The notes: generated by a model from the sequence alone, not told the origin. Positions 15,388-24,721 are shown, numbered from the stretch's first letter. The stretch: 64,000 bases of DNA from Shewanella halifaxensis HAW-EB4 (GCF_000019185.1 NC_010334.1:1798001-1862000), one strand, 5' to 3'. Numbers and translations: made by a program.

Positions 15388-17556
15388 TTAATACGCGCCA
15401 CGGGCAAAAATAACCGCGGGAATGGTCTTCAGTAACAATAGAAGATCGGCTGTGAACGATTGCTGATAGATATAGTCAATGTCGAGTTCAACTTGTTGCT
15501 CAAATGGGATAGTTGAACGTCCGGATACTTGCCAAATACAGGTGATCCCAGGTTTTATCATTAAGCGGCCTCGATGATGAACATTGTACTGTTTGACTTC
15601 GCTCACCAATGCTGGGCGGGGGCCGACTAACGACATGTCGCCTTTTAGTACATTCCATAACTGGGGTAACTCATCGATTGAGGTCTTACGGATCAAACGC
15701 CCGACTAAGGTGATCCTTGGATCATTCTTTATCTTAAAAATAACCCCGCCCTCCATTTCGTTTTTCACGTTCAATGTGGCGAGTCGCTGTTCGGCATCGT
15801 GATACATAGAGTGAAATTTCCACATGGTAAATGGGCGATTATTAAGGCCCGCGCGGGGCTGGCAAAACAGTACCGCACCTTTAGACTCACAGCGGATCAG
15901 TAGCGCTATAACGATTAGAAAAGGGGCTAATGCGATTAAAAGAGAACCTGAAATTAGAATATCGAGCAAACGTTTACAGCTTTGGCTTATACGCTTGTTT
16001 ATGTTGAACATTGCTCGGCGAAGGTTGGCTTGATTAGCATCAAACTGTGGCAGTTTTCGGTTTTTAATGGTTGCCTTATTAAGCTCAGTTTGAAGCTGTA
16101 ACTTTGTTAGCTTGGCATCGTTTCTCGCGCCAGATGCTTGTTGATTGACATGCACAGTCTTTAGCTGACAGTTTTCGCGCCACACACGATATAGAAAACT
16201 TGGGTTGCCGAGTATATAGCGTTTCCACATTCTTTTTGGCTCTTGCAGTAAACGGTAACTCCATTCAAAGCCTATCTGTCTTAACCATAGTGGCGCACGC
16301 TTAATGCGATTGGCGTAAAAATCGAAAAGGCCGCCAACTCCAACCCCTACCGAGCAGGTTAGTTTTTGCTTATTGGCCGCAAGCCATAACTCTTGCTTTG
16401 GTGCTCCCATTGCCACCAATAATATATCGGCATTTGACTGATTGATTATATCTATGACACCTTGATTTTCGTCGCTGTTTGTCTCGCTATTGAAATAGCC
16501 TGAGTGACAGCCGGCAATCTTGAGGTCTTGATAACGATTTTGCATGTTGCTTGCGGCTGATTGAGCAACGTTATCACTGCCACCTAACATAAAGATGGAT
16601 AGATTATTCTTTGATGCAAGCTCACACAGGCGCGGAAACATATCGGTGCCATTTAGGTTATCTTGCAGGCCTTTGCCCTTGCTTAGGCAGGCTAAGCGTA
16701 CGCCTATGCCATCGGCGAAAATATGCTTACTCTGTTGTAAGCACTGACGGTAAGACTCGTCTTGAATACTGATATTGAGGCAATCAGTGTTGATAAAGGC
16801 GTACTGCTGCATAGGCTGTGGTTCATGCTGACACTGCAGTAATATCTCATCTAACAGTTGCGTCATGCTCCAGTTATCGATGCTGATGCCAAATACCGAG
16901 ATCTTTGGGTCATGCCTGCGAGGTTTGGAAAAAGCGATCCCTGTGACGGTAAATACAATTGTTAGTCTAAGTAGGGCGAGTAGGTAGCGGACTAGGCTGC
17001 GGTGCGCTTTGTCGAGTGAGTTAGATGCCAGCTCAAATTGTAGACCCGTCGCGGCGTTCATCTTTTCAATAGAGGTCAAGCCAGGCTTAATGGAGTAGAC
17101 CGTTTTGGCTGAAGCTTTAGCATCATTGCGGGTGGCTGTGTCACTATCGATTACCGCTTTATTCGCGGAGCTGCTGTCATGTTCGCTATCTTTTGTTAGT
17201 GCAAATTTCTGCTCAGTACCTAGAATCGAAAGCTCTCCGTTTAATAGGTTTAGCAATACTGGCAACTGTTTGAACCATCCCGAATAGGAGAGCTGCTTCA
17301 ACCCTATGATCTTATGGTTAACGCCATGAATATACACAGTTTCAAATGCGCTAGATTGTGTGAACGCACTCTTAAGGTACCCATATAAGATAAACGGAGA
17401 GCTCAGTAGCAGCATCAATAGGGCGCAGGTAAAGTCGAAGCAGCGAATGCTGAAACATGACTGGCCACAATGAGCGGCTTGGGTACTCGACTCTATATTC
17501 GACTCTATACTTGAGTCTGTATTCGAGTCGGCATTCAAGTTGGTATTTTTCATCAT
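15388..17556 (-). CDS. Triple fusion: degenerate PGT + WecG/TagA/CpsF transferase + active-type PGT
   Basis: 722 residues. Residues 1-30 are a Ser/Asn-rich tail encoded by 12-base-period repeats. Residues ~35-215 resemble a polyprenyl-phosphate glycosyl-1-P transferase but have NGELSILGTEQ in place of GDMSLVGPRP and lack the Asp-Glu pair. Residues ~218-460 are a WecG/TagA/CpsF domain (VFGISIDNW, FINTDCLN, ADGIGVRLA, GMGAPKQE-like VAMGAPKQELW, GVGGLFDFYA). Residues ~527-722 are a complete bacterial sugar transferase (KRLLDILISG, KFHSMYHDAE, KTSIDELPQLWNVLKGD with Asp628-Glu629, MSLVGPRP, KPGITCIWQVSGR). One chain could thus load the first sugar-1-phosphate onto undecaprenyl phosphate and add the second sugar. 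A possible -24/-12 promoter lies at 17638-17652. Confidence 0.82.
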   Translation of the reverse strand: MMKNTNLNADSNTDSSIESNIESSTQAAHCGQSCFSIRCFDFTCALLMLLLSSPFILYGYLKSAFTQSSAFETVYIHGVNHKIIGLKQLSYSGWFKQLPVLLNLLNGELSILGTEQKFALTKDSEHDSSSANKAVIDSDTATRNDAKASAKTVYSIKPGLTSIEKMNAATGLQFELASNSLDKAHRSLVRYLLALLRLTIVFTVTGIAFSKPRRHDPKISVFGISIDNWSMTQLLDEILLQCQHEPQPMQQYAFINTDCLNISIQDESYRQCLQQSKHIFADGIGVRLACLSKGKGLQDNLNGTDMFPRLCELASKNNLSIFMLGGSDNVAQSAASNMQNRYQDLKIAGCHSGYFNSETNSDENQGVIDIINQSNADILLVAMGAPKQELWLAANKQKLTCSVGVGVGGLFDFYANRIKRAPLWLRQIGFEWSYRLLQEPKRMWKRYILGNPSFLYRVWRENCQLKTVHVNQQASGARNDAKLTKLQLQTELNKATIKNRKLPQFDANQANLRRAMFNINKRISQSCKRLLDILISGSLLIALAPFLIVIALLIRCESKGAVLFCQPRAGLNNRPFTMWKFHSMYHDAEQRLATLNVKNEMEGGVIFKIKNDPRITLVGRLIRKTSIDELPQLWNVLKGDMSLVGPRPALVSEVKQYNVHHRGRLMIKPGITCIWQVSGRSTIPFEQQVELDIDYIYQQSFTADLLLLLKTIPAVIFARGAY

Positions 17557-17637
17557 TGAGTCCCTGCTAAAAGTTAAGGCTTATTGTTTAAGGCTTATTG
17601 TTTAAGACCTATTGTCTTAATGCTTAATCTTTAACTA

Positions 17638-17652
17638 GCATATACCAGGCCA
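17638..17652 (-). promoter_or_regulatory. Candidate sigma-54 promoter (weak) upstream of the triple-fusion gene
   Basis: Read on the - strand, TGGCCTGGTATATGC has GG and GC ten bases apart, as required for -24/-12 recognition. It deviates from TGGCAC and TTGC at several positions. It lies 82 bases before the start codon in a 218-base gap. Plausible because three better matches control the rest of this locus, but weak alone. Confidence 0.3.
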
Positions 17653-17774
17653 GTTTTTATATTCATACATTTCAGTGTGTTACGCGTGGTCTGGGGATGG
17701 TTTGTTATGTAGTGACTAGCCATTTGCATCTTGCAAGGCAGGCTGCAAATGACTCAGGGGTAAGGCTCAAATTG

Positions 17775-18884
17775 TTACTTTAGTAGTGTAGGATCAACAC
17801 CATCCCGGTTTATCTTGCTAGCTTGGATCCGTCCGAGAATTCGTTGAGCTAGATCTTCGCAAACCCTATAGAGGTTAAGTGGCAGTAGCTTTAACAGGTA
17901 AGCGGCCGACATCGTCGCTAGGGTTCGTCCGGTTTCAGCTTGAATGATGCTTGGGGCGGTTTTCAGTGCAAGATGCAGATATTTAACCGCCTCTTTTCCA
18001 TCTTTGTTTCGAATGGCTTGTCTAGCAATGTACCTGAGTTGGTAGGCTCTTGCTTTGTTTTCATGTTGTGCCAATAGTTCTGGCGCATAGCCTTTGGCCT
18101 TACAAATCATCTTTTCCCACGAGGCATATTGCTTATTAAGATCCGATGATAGGCCTTGGTCATTTAATCGATAGAAGGTCAGAGGTGCGGGGATCCCCTC
18201 AATTTTCCAATGAGTGGTGGTTACTATCCTTAGCCAGCATTCAATATCTTCTGATTGGCGAAAATTTTCGTCGAAGTAGCAGTTGTGTGCATTGCTTTTA
18301 TTTAATGCTTGGCTCTTGCTTGATGCCAGCCCTTTGCTCGGTGATTGATATTGAATGTCTGATAGCGTTTCGTGGCGAATAACCGGAGCGGAACCATTAC
18401 CGACAGGGTTGCGGCAAAGCAGATCTTTTGCCTTGATGTTAGTGAGCTGCGGCATTTGATAGACATTAATCTTTTGCCCTTGGTAATTCATAAATAGCGA
18501 CCGTGAGAAGCTAATTCCCACTTCTGGAGCGTTGTCGAGATGGCTTACATGTTGCTGTAATTTTTCGCTGTGCCACATGTCATCAGAATCGATAAAGGCC
18601 ACATATTGACCAAGGGCATGGCGAATGCCAGTATTTCGCGCCGCTGCGAGGCCTTGGTTCTGCTGATGCTCAATAATCCTAACTCTTGGATCAGTAAATT
18701 GTTTGCAGATAGATAAGCTGTTATCTTGGGAGCAATCATTAATGAGGATTAGTTCAAAATCATCAAAACTTTGAGCCAGTACAGAGTTAATGGCATCAGC
18801 AACAAAAGCTTCAACATTATAGATAGGCATCACTACCGAAACCTTTACCGTTACGACTTTTTTGTGGGATAAATTAGCAGTCAT
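17775..18884 (-). CDS. Family 2 glycosyltransferase
   Basis: 369 residues with a classical GT-A/GT2 N-terminus: VSVVMPIYNVEAFVADAINS, ELILINDCSQDNS, AARNTGI and the DxD-type metal site FIDSDDMW (residues ~98-104). The catalytic-base region is FRQSEDIECWLRI. A Ser/Lys/Asn-rich stretch at residues ~175-201 interrupts the usual distance between the acceptor region and FDENFRQSEDIE, and looks like a loop insertion. The C-terminal ~100 residues are helical and of no recognised domain. The start overlaps the end of the upstream flippase gene by 11 bases. It adds a sugar to the lipid-linked repeat unit on the cytoplasmic side; donor unknown. Confidence 0.85.
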   Translation of the reverse strand: MTANLSHKKVVTVKVSVVMPIYNVEAFVADAINSVLAQSFDDFELILINDCSQDNSLSICKQFTDPRVRIIEHQQNQGLAAARNTGIRHALGQYVAFIDSDDMWHSEKLQQHVSHLDNAPEVGISFSRSLFMNYQGQKINVYQMPQLTNIKAKDLLCRNPVGNGSAPVIRHETLSDIQYQSPSKGLASSKSQALNKSNAHNCYFDENFRQSEDIECWLRIVTTTHWKIEGIPAPLTFYRLNDQGLSSDLNKQYASWEKMICKAKGYAPELLAQHENKARAYQLRYIARQAIRNKDGKEAVKYLHLALKTAPSIIQAETGRTLATMSAAYLLKLLPLNLYRVCEDLAQRILGRIQASKINRDGVDPTLLK

Positions 18885-20217
18885 AATGTACCTCCGAGCG
18901 ACAATGGGGCTTGTCTGTAATAGATTGGGTCAACTTTAAGTAGAGTGTGAAACTTGGCATCACCAATAGGTGTGATAGTAAGATCCCAAGTGCGACGGCT
19001 TGTAGTCCCCAATGGCTAGAAATCGCAATTGTGATCGCTAAAATGAGGGTGAAAGCACTGTTATATAGAAGGTTAAATTGGCTTCTACCTGAGCTAATTA
19101 AATACTGGCTGGCGGCTTCACCCAGAGGCCTAACTAAACCGCTTAGGCAAAGCAGGATAAACACTGGAAGGGCGCCTGCATCCAACCATTTCTGGCCGTA
19201 AACCCAAGGGACATAAAGCGGTGCAAGTAGGGCTTGTAAGCTAATAATCGGTAGTGTCAGTAACATAATGAACTTCAATGACTGAAAGTACTTCTGCTCT
19301 AGCGTAAGCGGTATGGAAGCTGTGGTCTTATCTTTTTGACAAAGGTAGGAGTAAAGCGCTGTGCCGTAACTCTGAACCAGTCCTAGACTAATGCCCAAAC
19401 TAGCGTTGAAGGCAAAAAAGTAGACTCCTAAAGCCTCTATGCCAAGAAAATAGCCCACCAAGATGTAATCAATATTTTGCCTTAGCGCGATAGCTAAATC
19501 GCCAAGTCCAACCTGCAGACCAAAATTGAGTATCGCTTTGGAGCTTGCTGGCAGTAGCTGCCATTTTGATTTTGGAGCGGTGCTCGATAAAGTCTCCGGC
19601 AAGGGGTTGTGGTATCTATGAACCCCAATCCATATAAATACCACAATGACTTTGGGCAAAATAATCGCCCAAATCCCAAGCCCGAGTAAAGCAAAACTGG
19701 CAGTTAACACGGCGTCGAATACCGTCTGCCACAGCACTGCTCTACCTACAACTCGCATTCGGTTTAAGCGAAGATTGACAGCGGCGTAGAGCATGCCAAA
19801 AGGCAGCAGTAAATAGCTTGTTGCCATGAGTATCATGGGAAGAATTAGCTGCAAGTCATCATAGTAGATTGCAAGCGGCCAGCTGAGTAAGCTCATGGCA
19901 ACGAAGGCGGTTATAGCGGCTAACCAATTGACTCGATTGGCCGCAGATAAAGAGTGTTTAAGTTGACGATCATCCATCTTAATGAGTGCTGCGCTGGAGA
20001 TCCGGCGCGTAGGCGTGCAGATGATCTCAAAACAGGTGAGTATGATGGCGACTTGGCCGAAAACTTCAGGTGTCAGTAATCGAGCAATGATGATACTCGA
20101 GCCTAGACGGACAACGCGACCCAGTACTTGGGCCGAACCCAACCAGAATAGACCTTTACCTAGTGCACCGTTTAAGGCTGTCGATAGAGAGTTTCGGTAT
20201 GACGCATAGCTTTGCAT
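18874..20217 (-). CDS. Wzx-type polysaccharide flippase (MOP superfamily)
   Basis: 447 residues with about 12-14 hydrophobic segments. The N-terminus GKGLFWLGSAQVLGRVVRLG and IIARLLTPEVFGQVAIIL are typical of polysaccharide_synt/oligosaccharide flippase proteins. The centre has FGLQVGLGDLAIALRQNIDYILVG with LGVYFFAFN (wrapped over two family blocks), followed by the LRPLGEA-like VRPLGEAASQYLISSGR. It would flip the undecaprenyl-linked repeat unit to the periplasm for polymerisation by the wzy-like product upstream. It is followed by, and overlaps, the GT2 gene. A 0.53 kb gap with mosaic repeat R6 separates it from the wza-wzz-wzy unit, so it may be transcribed separately. Confidence 0.85.
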   Translation of the reverse strand: MQSYASYRNSLSTALNGALGKGLFWLGSAQVLGRVVRLGSSIIIARLLTPEVFGQVAIILTCFEIICTPTRRISSAALIKMDDRQLKHSLSAANRVNWLAAITAFVAMSLLSWPLAIYYDDLQLILPMILMATSYLLLPFGMLYAAVNLRLNRMRVVGRAVLWQTVFDAVLTASFALLGLGIWAIILPKVIVVFIWIGVHRYHNPLPETLSSTAPKSKWQLLPASSKAILNFGLQVGLGDLAIALRQNIDYILVGYFLGIEALGVYFFAFNASLGISLGLVQSYGTALYSYLCQKDKTTASIPLTLEQKYFQSLKFIMLLTLPIISLQALLAPLYVPWVYGQKWLDAGALPVFILLCLSGLVRPLGEAASQYLISSGRSQFNLLYNSAFTLILAITIAISSHWGLQAVALGILLSHLLVMPSFTLYLKLTQSITDKPHCRSEVHYDC

Positions 20218-20458
20218 AAGAGCACCTGTTTGATCGATGGCTTCGAATCATATCGGTTCGAGTGATGAGCGCATTCGCCAGTAGTTACTAGCTTTAATAC
20301 AGGGATCATGCCAATCTTTCTTGATTAGATACTCATCCTGAAACCTATTGATTTTAAATAAGATTTAAAGTCATATTGATTCGGTTGAAATGAAGGGTTT
20401 TTCTGTAGGTTCGGCTAGCGCTATTTCATTCGCATATTGCAAATCAGAATGAAAGGCA
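20218..20458. other. Non-coding leader upstream of the flippase gene
   Basis: This 241-base stretch is AT-rich and has no gene. I looked for a -24/-12 element on the - strand. The best resemblance (TGGCATGATCCCTGT near 20300) lacks the GC at -12. It probably holds the promoter for the flippase operon, but I cannot place it. Confidence 0.4.
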
Positions 20459-20785
20459 GGTTAAAGGCTAAGAAGGTCCTAGGCTCTAGGAAAAGCAGGT
20501 CCTAGGTTAAAGCAAAGACGGTACAAGCTGAGACGGGAAAGCGGAGCTTACGGATAACGGAACATTCGCAGGCTCACTTGCGGAACGCTGCGCTGACGGT
20601 TAAAAGCCGATTAGCAAAGATGGTAAAATCTGAGATGGCTCAGAGCCGGAAACAGCAAAGACGAATAAGCAACAGCTGAAAAGAGCTCCAAGGTCAAAGG
20701 CTACATTGTTTTGCTTTTGATTTCCTAGGTCCTAGGACCTTGTTTCTTCAGTCCGTCCTAGGGCCTTCCTTAACCCTAGCCCCTT
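20459..20785. repeat. CCTAGG-rich mosaic intergenic repeat, copy R6
   Basis: Carries the left modules (GCTAAGAAGGTCCTAGG, GGAAAAGCAGGTCCTAGG), the middle (ACGGAACGCTGCGCTGACGG) and the right modules (GTTTTGCTTTTGATTTCCTA, CCTAGGGCCTTCCTTAACC). Its right end lies inside the 3' end of the wzy-like gene and provides that gene's last dozen codons. Confidence 0.8.
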
Positions 20786-22016
20786 CTTTTAACGCCGCCC
20801 CGACAATCACGAGCCCTGGCCAGAATAGATAGGCGAGGATCTCCAAGTTTTCACCGAAGGTGTATAAAAACAGCTGAAAGATGACTGAGACCGCAACAGC
20901 GCTTAGGGCCGAGTGAAACAGGGTTTTGAGCAGTGCCAGTAGGCTTACAAGTAGCGGAACCGCTAAGGCGATAGCGCCCACTATACCTTTGACAAACAGT
21001 AAACCATACCAAGTATGGTGCGAGCCTATCGGCATATACTCTACTAAGTGTGGGCCGCGCTCAACAATGCCGTGCCCCCAGACCACCGCCTCATTTGCCC
21101 AACGCTCAATGGCAATATTAGCCAGCTCTTGGCGCACTCGAGTAGAGCCTGCGCGAGCGGCCTTGAATGCTTCTACGCTTTGTTGCATCTTTTCAGCGAC
21201 ATACCCTCCTAAAAAACCAAATAGTATCAATAATGGGCTGGCAATAAAGTAAACCCAAGGAGAGCGATACCAGCGGATAAACATAAAAAAGCCAATGAGT
21301 AATAGATAACACACCAGGGCTAAACGAGATTGCGATAGTAAAATCATACAAAAACTGCCACCAAAACCATAAAACTTAAATCGTTTAGATTTTTCTTGGA
21401 TGGCAAACGTAAAAAATAGATTGCCAAGCATGCCTAAGGCCGGCGCCCAAGGGGTAAAGAGTCGCCACCTAGGTAGGCCACTAGCAGGGTCTATTTCATA
21501 TAGGCTGACATTGAAAAACTCAGGCCCCGGACCACCAATAATGCTTAGGGGCGAGGTGTATAGGGTACTGGGGAGCTTTATTATCCATGCGAGTATGAAG
21601 AATGGCAGCAGTATCAGTGTATGTTTGCAGACGATACAGCATGCCCGGTAGATCAGTTCAGGTCTGATCTGTAGGCTGCCCAATAGTGGAAAAATGGCCA
21701 AAAGTGCCCAGCCTTTTGCCCAGCCGATACTGGATTTAATCAGTTTGGCTAGACCTAAATCATGGGTTAGATGGCCTATCACCAGTGCGAATAGCATGAC
21801 GGCCATAGCGACTAGCCAACAGGCTTGTGTTTTGCTGACGGTATAGCACTTCTTATCCAGCAATACTCGCTTTACCATGCGTAGCAGTAATATCCAGGCA
21901 ATAACGGGGGCAACTAGATACATAGCACCTAAAACCCAGAACAGATAGGTGCCAGTAATCGCGCGCCAGATGATTACTTCGTCAGAATTTTCTGGAGTAT
22001 AGGCTTGCGGATCCAT
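20748..22016 (-). CDS. wzy: Wzy-type polymerase / O-antigen ligase-like membrane protein
   Basis: 422 residues with about ten membrane spans and a large periplasmic loop (~residues 265-320) with GHGIVERGPHLVEYMPIGSH; the GSHHTWYG patch resembles the H-containing signature of the Wzy_C/O-antigen ligase family. It would polymerise repeat units in the periplasm. The start lies inside the 3' end of the wzz-like gene (43-base overlap), so the two are co-translated. The extreme C-terminus (KEGARVKEGPRTD) and the stop codon are encoded by mosaic repeat R6, so the native end has been altered. The family call is good; polymerase rather than ligase is inferred from the neighbours. Confidence 0.75.
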   Translation of the reverse strand: MDPQAYTPENSDEVIIWRAITGTYLFWVLGAMYLVAPVIAWILLLRMVKRVLLDKKCYTVSKTQACWLVAMAVMLFALVIGHLTHDLGLAKLIKSSIGWAKGWALLAIFPLLGSLQIRPELIYRACCIVCKHTLILLPFFILAWIIKLPSTLYTSPLSIIGGPGPEFFNVSLYEIDPASGLPRWRLFTPWAPALGMLGNLFFTFAIQEKSKRFKFYGFGGSFCMILLSQSRLALVCYLLLIGFFMFIRWYRSPWVYFIASPLLILFGFLGGYVAEKMQQSVEAFKAARAGSTRVRQELANIAIERWANEAVVWGHGIVERGPHLVEYMPIGSHHTWYGLLFVKGIVGAIALAVPLLVSLLALLKTLFHSALSAVAVSVIFQLFLYTFGENLEILAYLFWPGLVIVGAALKEGARVKEGPRTD

Positions 22017-23386
22017 AGCATTCCCATCCCTATTATCAATGAAATTGAAGCCGCAACGCCACCGACTATCGCAAATAGCATTCGTAAATTATCGGGTTCT
22101 TCGGCTAGGCTTGGCGCTGCCATTAGCTGTAATAGTGGATAGGCTGCATAGATATCGGCTTTGCCTATGTCCATTTTCGCTAGTGCGGAGGTAAATACCG
22201 CGGTCGCGACCTGATGCTCTCGCTGCAAGCCCTCGAGTTTGGCTGCATCGTCATTGCTGTCGTTAAATCTATGGTCCCAGTCGTGGATCTGCTCAGATAG
22301 GGCATCGATCTGATGCCTAAGCCCTTCAGCTTTGGTATTGAGCGAGAGTAACTCCTGCATAAGCTGAGCACGGCCGTCTAAATCATCAGCCGATAGCATC
22401 AGCATTAGACGTTTATCGTTATAGCCAAGTAGAACTTTGCATCGTCTCGTTAATGCATTAAGTACTGATTTTTGCTCATCTTGAAAAGTGACCACTTTTG
22501 GGTGACGCTTGCCAAAACGGCTGCGGTATTCGGCAAGTGTTGCAGTGATATTGGTGTAGCTGATAAGTAGCTGTTGGAATAGCTGGTCATTTTTTAGGGT
22601 CAGTAATCCTGCAGCCTGTTTAGGCGTTAAGCTTAAGTGGATCTCCAACATTTTTTGGCTGGCTTTTATACCCTGTAGCTCGGAGACTAAATTAACCTTG
22701 CTATGTCTAAGTCTTTCCATGGTCAAGGCGAGCTCTTTGAATTGATCGAGTGACACTAGGCCGTGTATTGATTGAAACTCGAGTAATTTTTCTTGAGTTA
22801 AATTAACTTTGTTAGCAAAAGTTGCCATACCCACTCTGATGGCGTCTTCACGCTGCTCTATTTCATCCCGGCGAAGCTCTGCTAATAATGCTTGCAAGCT
22901 ATGATAATGCGCCCAAGCCTTTTGTTGTGCCTCTTTAGGTGTCGCTCCTTTAATGCTGAATTGCATGATCCCTGTTTGACTCGGCATCTTCAATTTTGGC
23001 ATGCCAAACTCACTGCCTTTCTGGTGAACTGTTTTTGCGGCAGCATTAATCAGGGTTTTACTATTTGCAATAGACTTGTAGTTGACTCTCGGGTCGATTG
23101 CGCTACTGGCATAAGGTGAGCTGGTGGAGCTATTGGCTTGCCCCACACTATCTAGGCTAACTAAGGCTCCAGCGCCATCCCCGGGCAAAATAAGCGTCCA
23201 TTGACTGATGTAACGGCTTGGACTGAAAACCGTAAATAGCAGCACTAAAAACCAGATACTAAGCAGCAGTAGCGAGGTGACGATAAGATAGGCGCGCTTT
23301 CTTTTTTTCACCGACAGCTGACTACCGTTTACAATGTAGTGCTTTAACCATAAAAGAGGCCTGTAGGAGTGTTGTGTTTTCATCAT
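21974..23386 (-). CDS. Wzz/GumC-like polysaccharide co-polymerase
   Basis: 470 residues. A cytoplasmic N-terminus is followed by a hydrophobic span at ~31-54 (LIVTSLLLLSIWFLVLLF), a long periplasmic region with predicted coiled coil (~175-390, including RSRFGKRHPKVV, a typical GumC/PCP sequence) and a second membrane span at ~437-460. There is no C-terminal tyrosine-kinase domain, so it is a stand-alone co-polymerase rather than a Wzc-type protein. It sets chain length and links the inner-membrane polymerase to the outer-membrane Wza-like channel encoded directly upstream (21 bases). It overlaps the wzy-like gene downstream. Confidence 0.82.
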   Translation of the reverse strand: MMKTQHSYRPLLWLKHYIVNGSQLSVKKRKRAYLIVTSLLLLSIWFLVLLFTVFSPSRYISQWTLILPGDGAGALVSLDSVGQANSSTSSPYASSAIDPRVNYKSIANSKTLINAAAKTVHQKGSEFGMPKLKMPSQTGIMQFSIKGATPKEAQQKAWAHYHSLQALLAELRRDEIEQREDAIRVGMATFANKVNLTQEKLLEFQSIHGLVSLDQFKELALTMERLRHSKVNLVSELQGIKASQKMLEIHLSLTPKQAAGLLTLKNDQLFQQLLISYTNITATLAEYRSRFGKRHPKVVTFQDEQKSVLNALTRRCKVLLGYNDKRLMLMLSADDLDGRAQLMQELLSLNTKAEGLRHQIDALSEQIHDWDHRFNDSNDDAAKLEGLQREHQVATAVFTSALAKMDIGKADIYAAYPLLQLMAAPSLAEEPDNLRMLFAIVGGVAASISLIIGMGMLWIRKPILQKILTK

Positions 23387-23407
23387 AACCTCCTTGTTGT
23401 GCTTCTA

Positions 23408-24709
23408 TTACAGCAACTCTAGTAGAGTCGCTGGGACGAGTACTTCGGTGATGGTACGCGCAATTTCTCGAATGTTGGTAACGCGAGAATCATAACAAGC
23501 AATGCCATCACCAGGCATTAAAATTGGGTTCATACCCGTTTCCCAAGAATGCCTGATTAAGTTATCCATTGAGCGTTCTATAACATCGACTTGAGCGGTT
23601 AATGGGTTCTTGGTTATCAGTAGTAAATAGCGACTAGCATTGGTTGACTGTGCGCCACCGACACAGTTGGCAGCGATGGCGCCACTTAACAGGCGTGTAC
23701 CGTAAGGGAACCGAGTTGCGTCGGTGTCGACGGCTGATTGTGCGTTACTGGATGCTGGCTGCGTTAGGTTTGATATAAAGACTCGAATACCTGGCGCGGT
23801 AATTTGTGATGGGCGGGCGAGCACATCATCAAAATAGTCATGTTGCGGTACATGAATATGATCTCCTGACATCAAGGTGAACTTGGGTACGGGGTATCCA
23901 TGGATCACACCGGATAGATCTAAGGTAAAGCTATGCTGGCCTCTGAACACCGTAATTGCCGAGATATTGGCGTCGGGACGAACTCCGCCCGATGCTCTTA
24001 GTGCCGACGCAATTGTCCGTTTATCGGCTTGATCGCCACTGTGGTCGCCATCATCGTCGATAATTTCAAGATCAGACTTCTTATTGATCTGATGCTGACC
24101 AGGTTCAAATACTCCCCCCGATACCGTGATTTCAATTGGCGCCCATTTTAGAGGGGTAATGCTTAAGCGGACGCTGTTTTTTAGCATGAACTGTTCATCG
24201 ACTAGATATTGCTGGATTGAGTGTGTTAGCTGTGCAATATCGAGCCCTTTTGCATGGATAGGCTCCAAATAAGGTAGATAGATATAGCCATCGTTATTGA
24301 CTTCAACATCGCCGCTGAACTCCTCTCCATTGAGCACGCTAATCTTGAGTCTGTCACCAACAGACAGGCGAATATTTTGCGGTAAATGTAGTGCTTGTTG
24401 AGATTGCCCTGTATACATCAACCAGGTGTTGCCCATTGAGTTACCTGTTATTTTTGGGGTTGTTGTTATTGCTTTAGTTCCCTTGTTGCTGCGCATGTAG
24501 GGGGTTTCACGATCATAAAAGTGACACTGCGTCATGTTGTCATTGCTATTACCGTTGCAGATAGCAGCCTCTTTAGGGTGATGAGGCGTAACGCAAGCCG
24601 TTAGCATGATCAAAGACAAACCACTGATAAACCCAAGAGCGTTGTTTGCTTGGCACGTCTTTGTGTGCGTCTTTTTGTGTACAGTAAGGCTGCTCTGGTA
24701 GTGACTCAT
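23408..24709 (-). CDS. wza: Wza-like outer-membrane polysaccharide export lipoprotein
   Basis: 433 residues with a polar N-terminus, a hydrophobic segment and the lipobox LTAC at residues ~36-39, predicting acylation at the cysteine. The polysaccharide-export domain follows: LSVGDRLKISVLNGEEFSGD, NNDGYIYLPYLEPIHAKGL. Then come SLBB-like repeats (VSGGVFEPGQH, ALRASGGVRPDA, LMSGDHIHVPQHDY). The C-terminus ends with TEVLVPATLLELL, hydrophobic as expected for the translocon's outer-membrane helix. It forms the exit channel for the exopolysaccharide. It lies 12 bases after the STAS gene, an order (STAS then export protein) recalling sypA-sypC in Vibrio. Confidence 0.87.
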   Translation of the reverse strand: MSHYQSSLTVHKKTHTKTCQANNALGFISGLSLIMLTACVTPHHPKEAAICNGNSNDNMTQCHFYDRETPYMRSNKGTKAITTTPKITGNSMGNTWLMYTGQSQQALHLPQNIRLSVGDRLKISVLNGEEFSGDVEVNNDGYIYLPYLEPIHAKGLDIAQLTHSIQQYLVDEQFMLKNSVRLSITPLKWAPIEITVSGGVFEPGQHQINKKSDLEIIDDDGDHSGDQADKRTIASALRASGGVRPDANISAITVFRGQHSFTLDLSGVIHGYPVPKFTLMSGDHIHVPQHDYFDDVLARPSQITAPGIRVFISNLTQPASSNAQSAVDTDATRFPYGTRLLSGAIAANCVGGAQSTNASRYLLLITKNPLTAQVDVIERSMDNLIRHSWETGMNPILMPGDGIACYDSRVTNIREIARTITEVLVPATLLELL

Positions 24710-24721
24710 CTCAGTGTCCTC

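Noticed and set aside
20300..20315. TGGCATGATCCCTGT (- strand) as a sigma-54 promoter for the flippase gene
   Set aside because: The -12 element lacks GC, which is nearly invariant.
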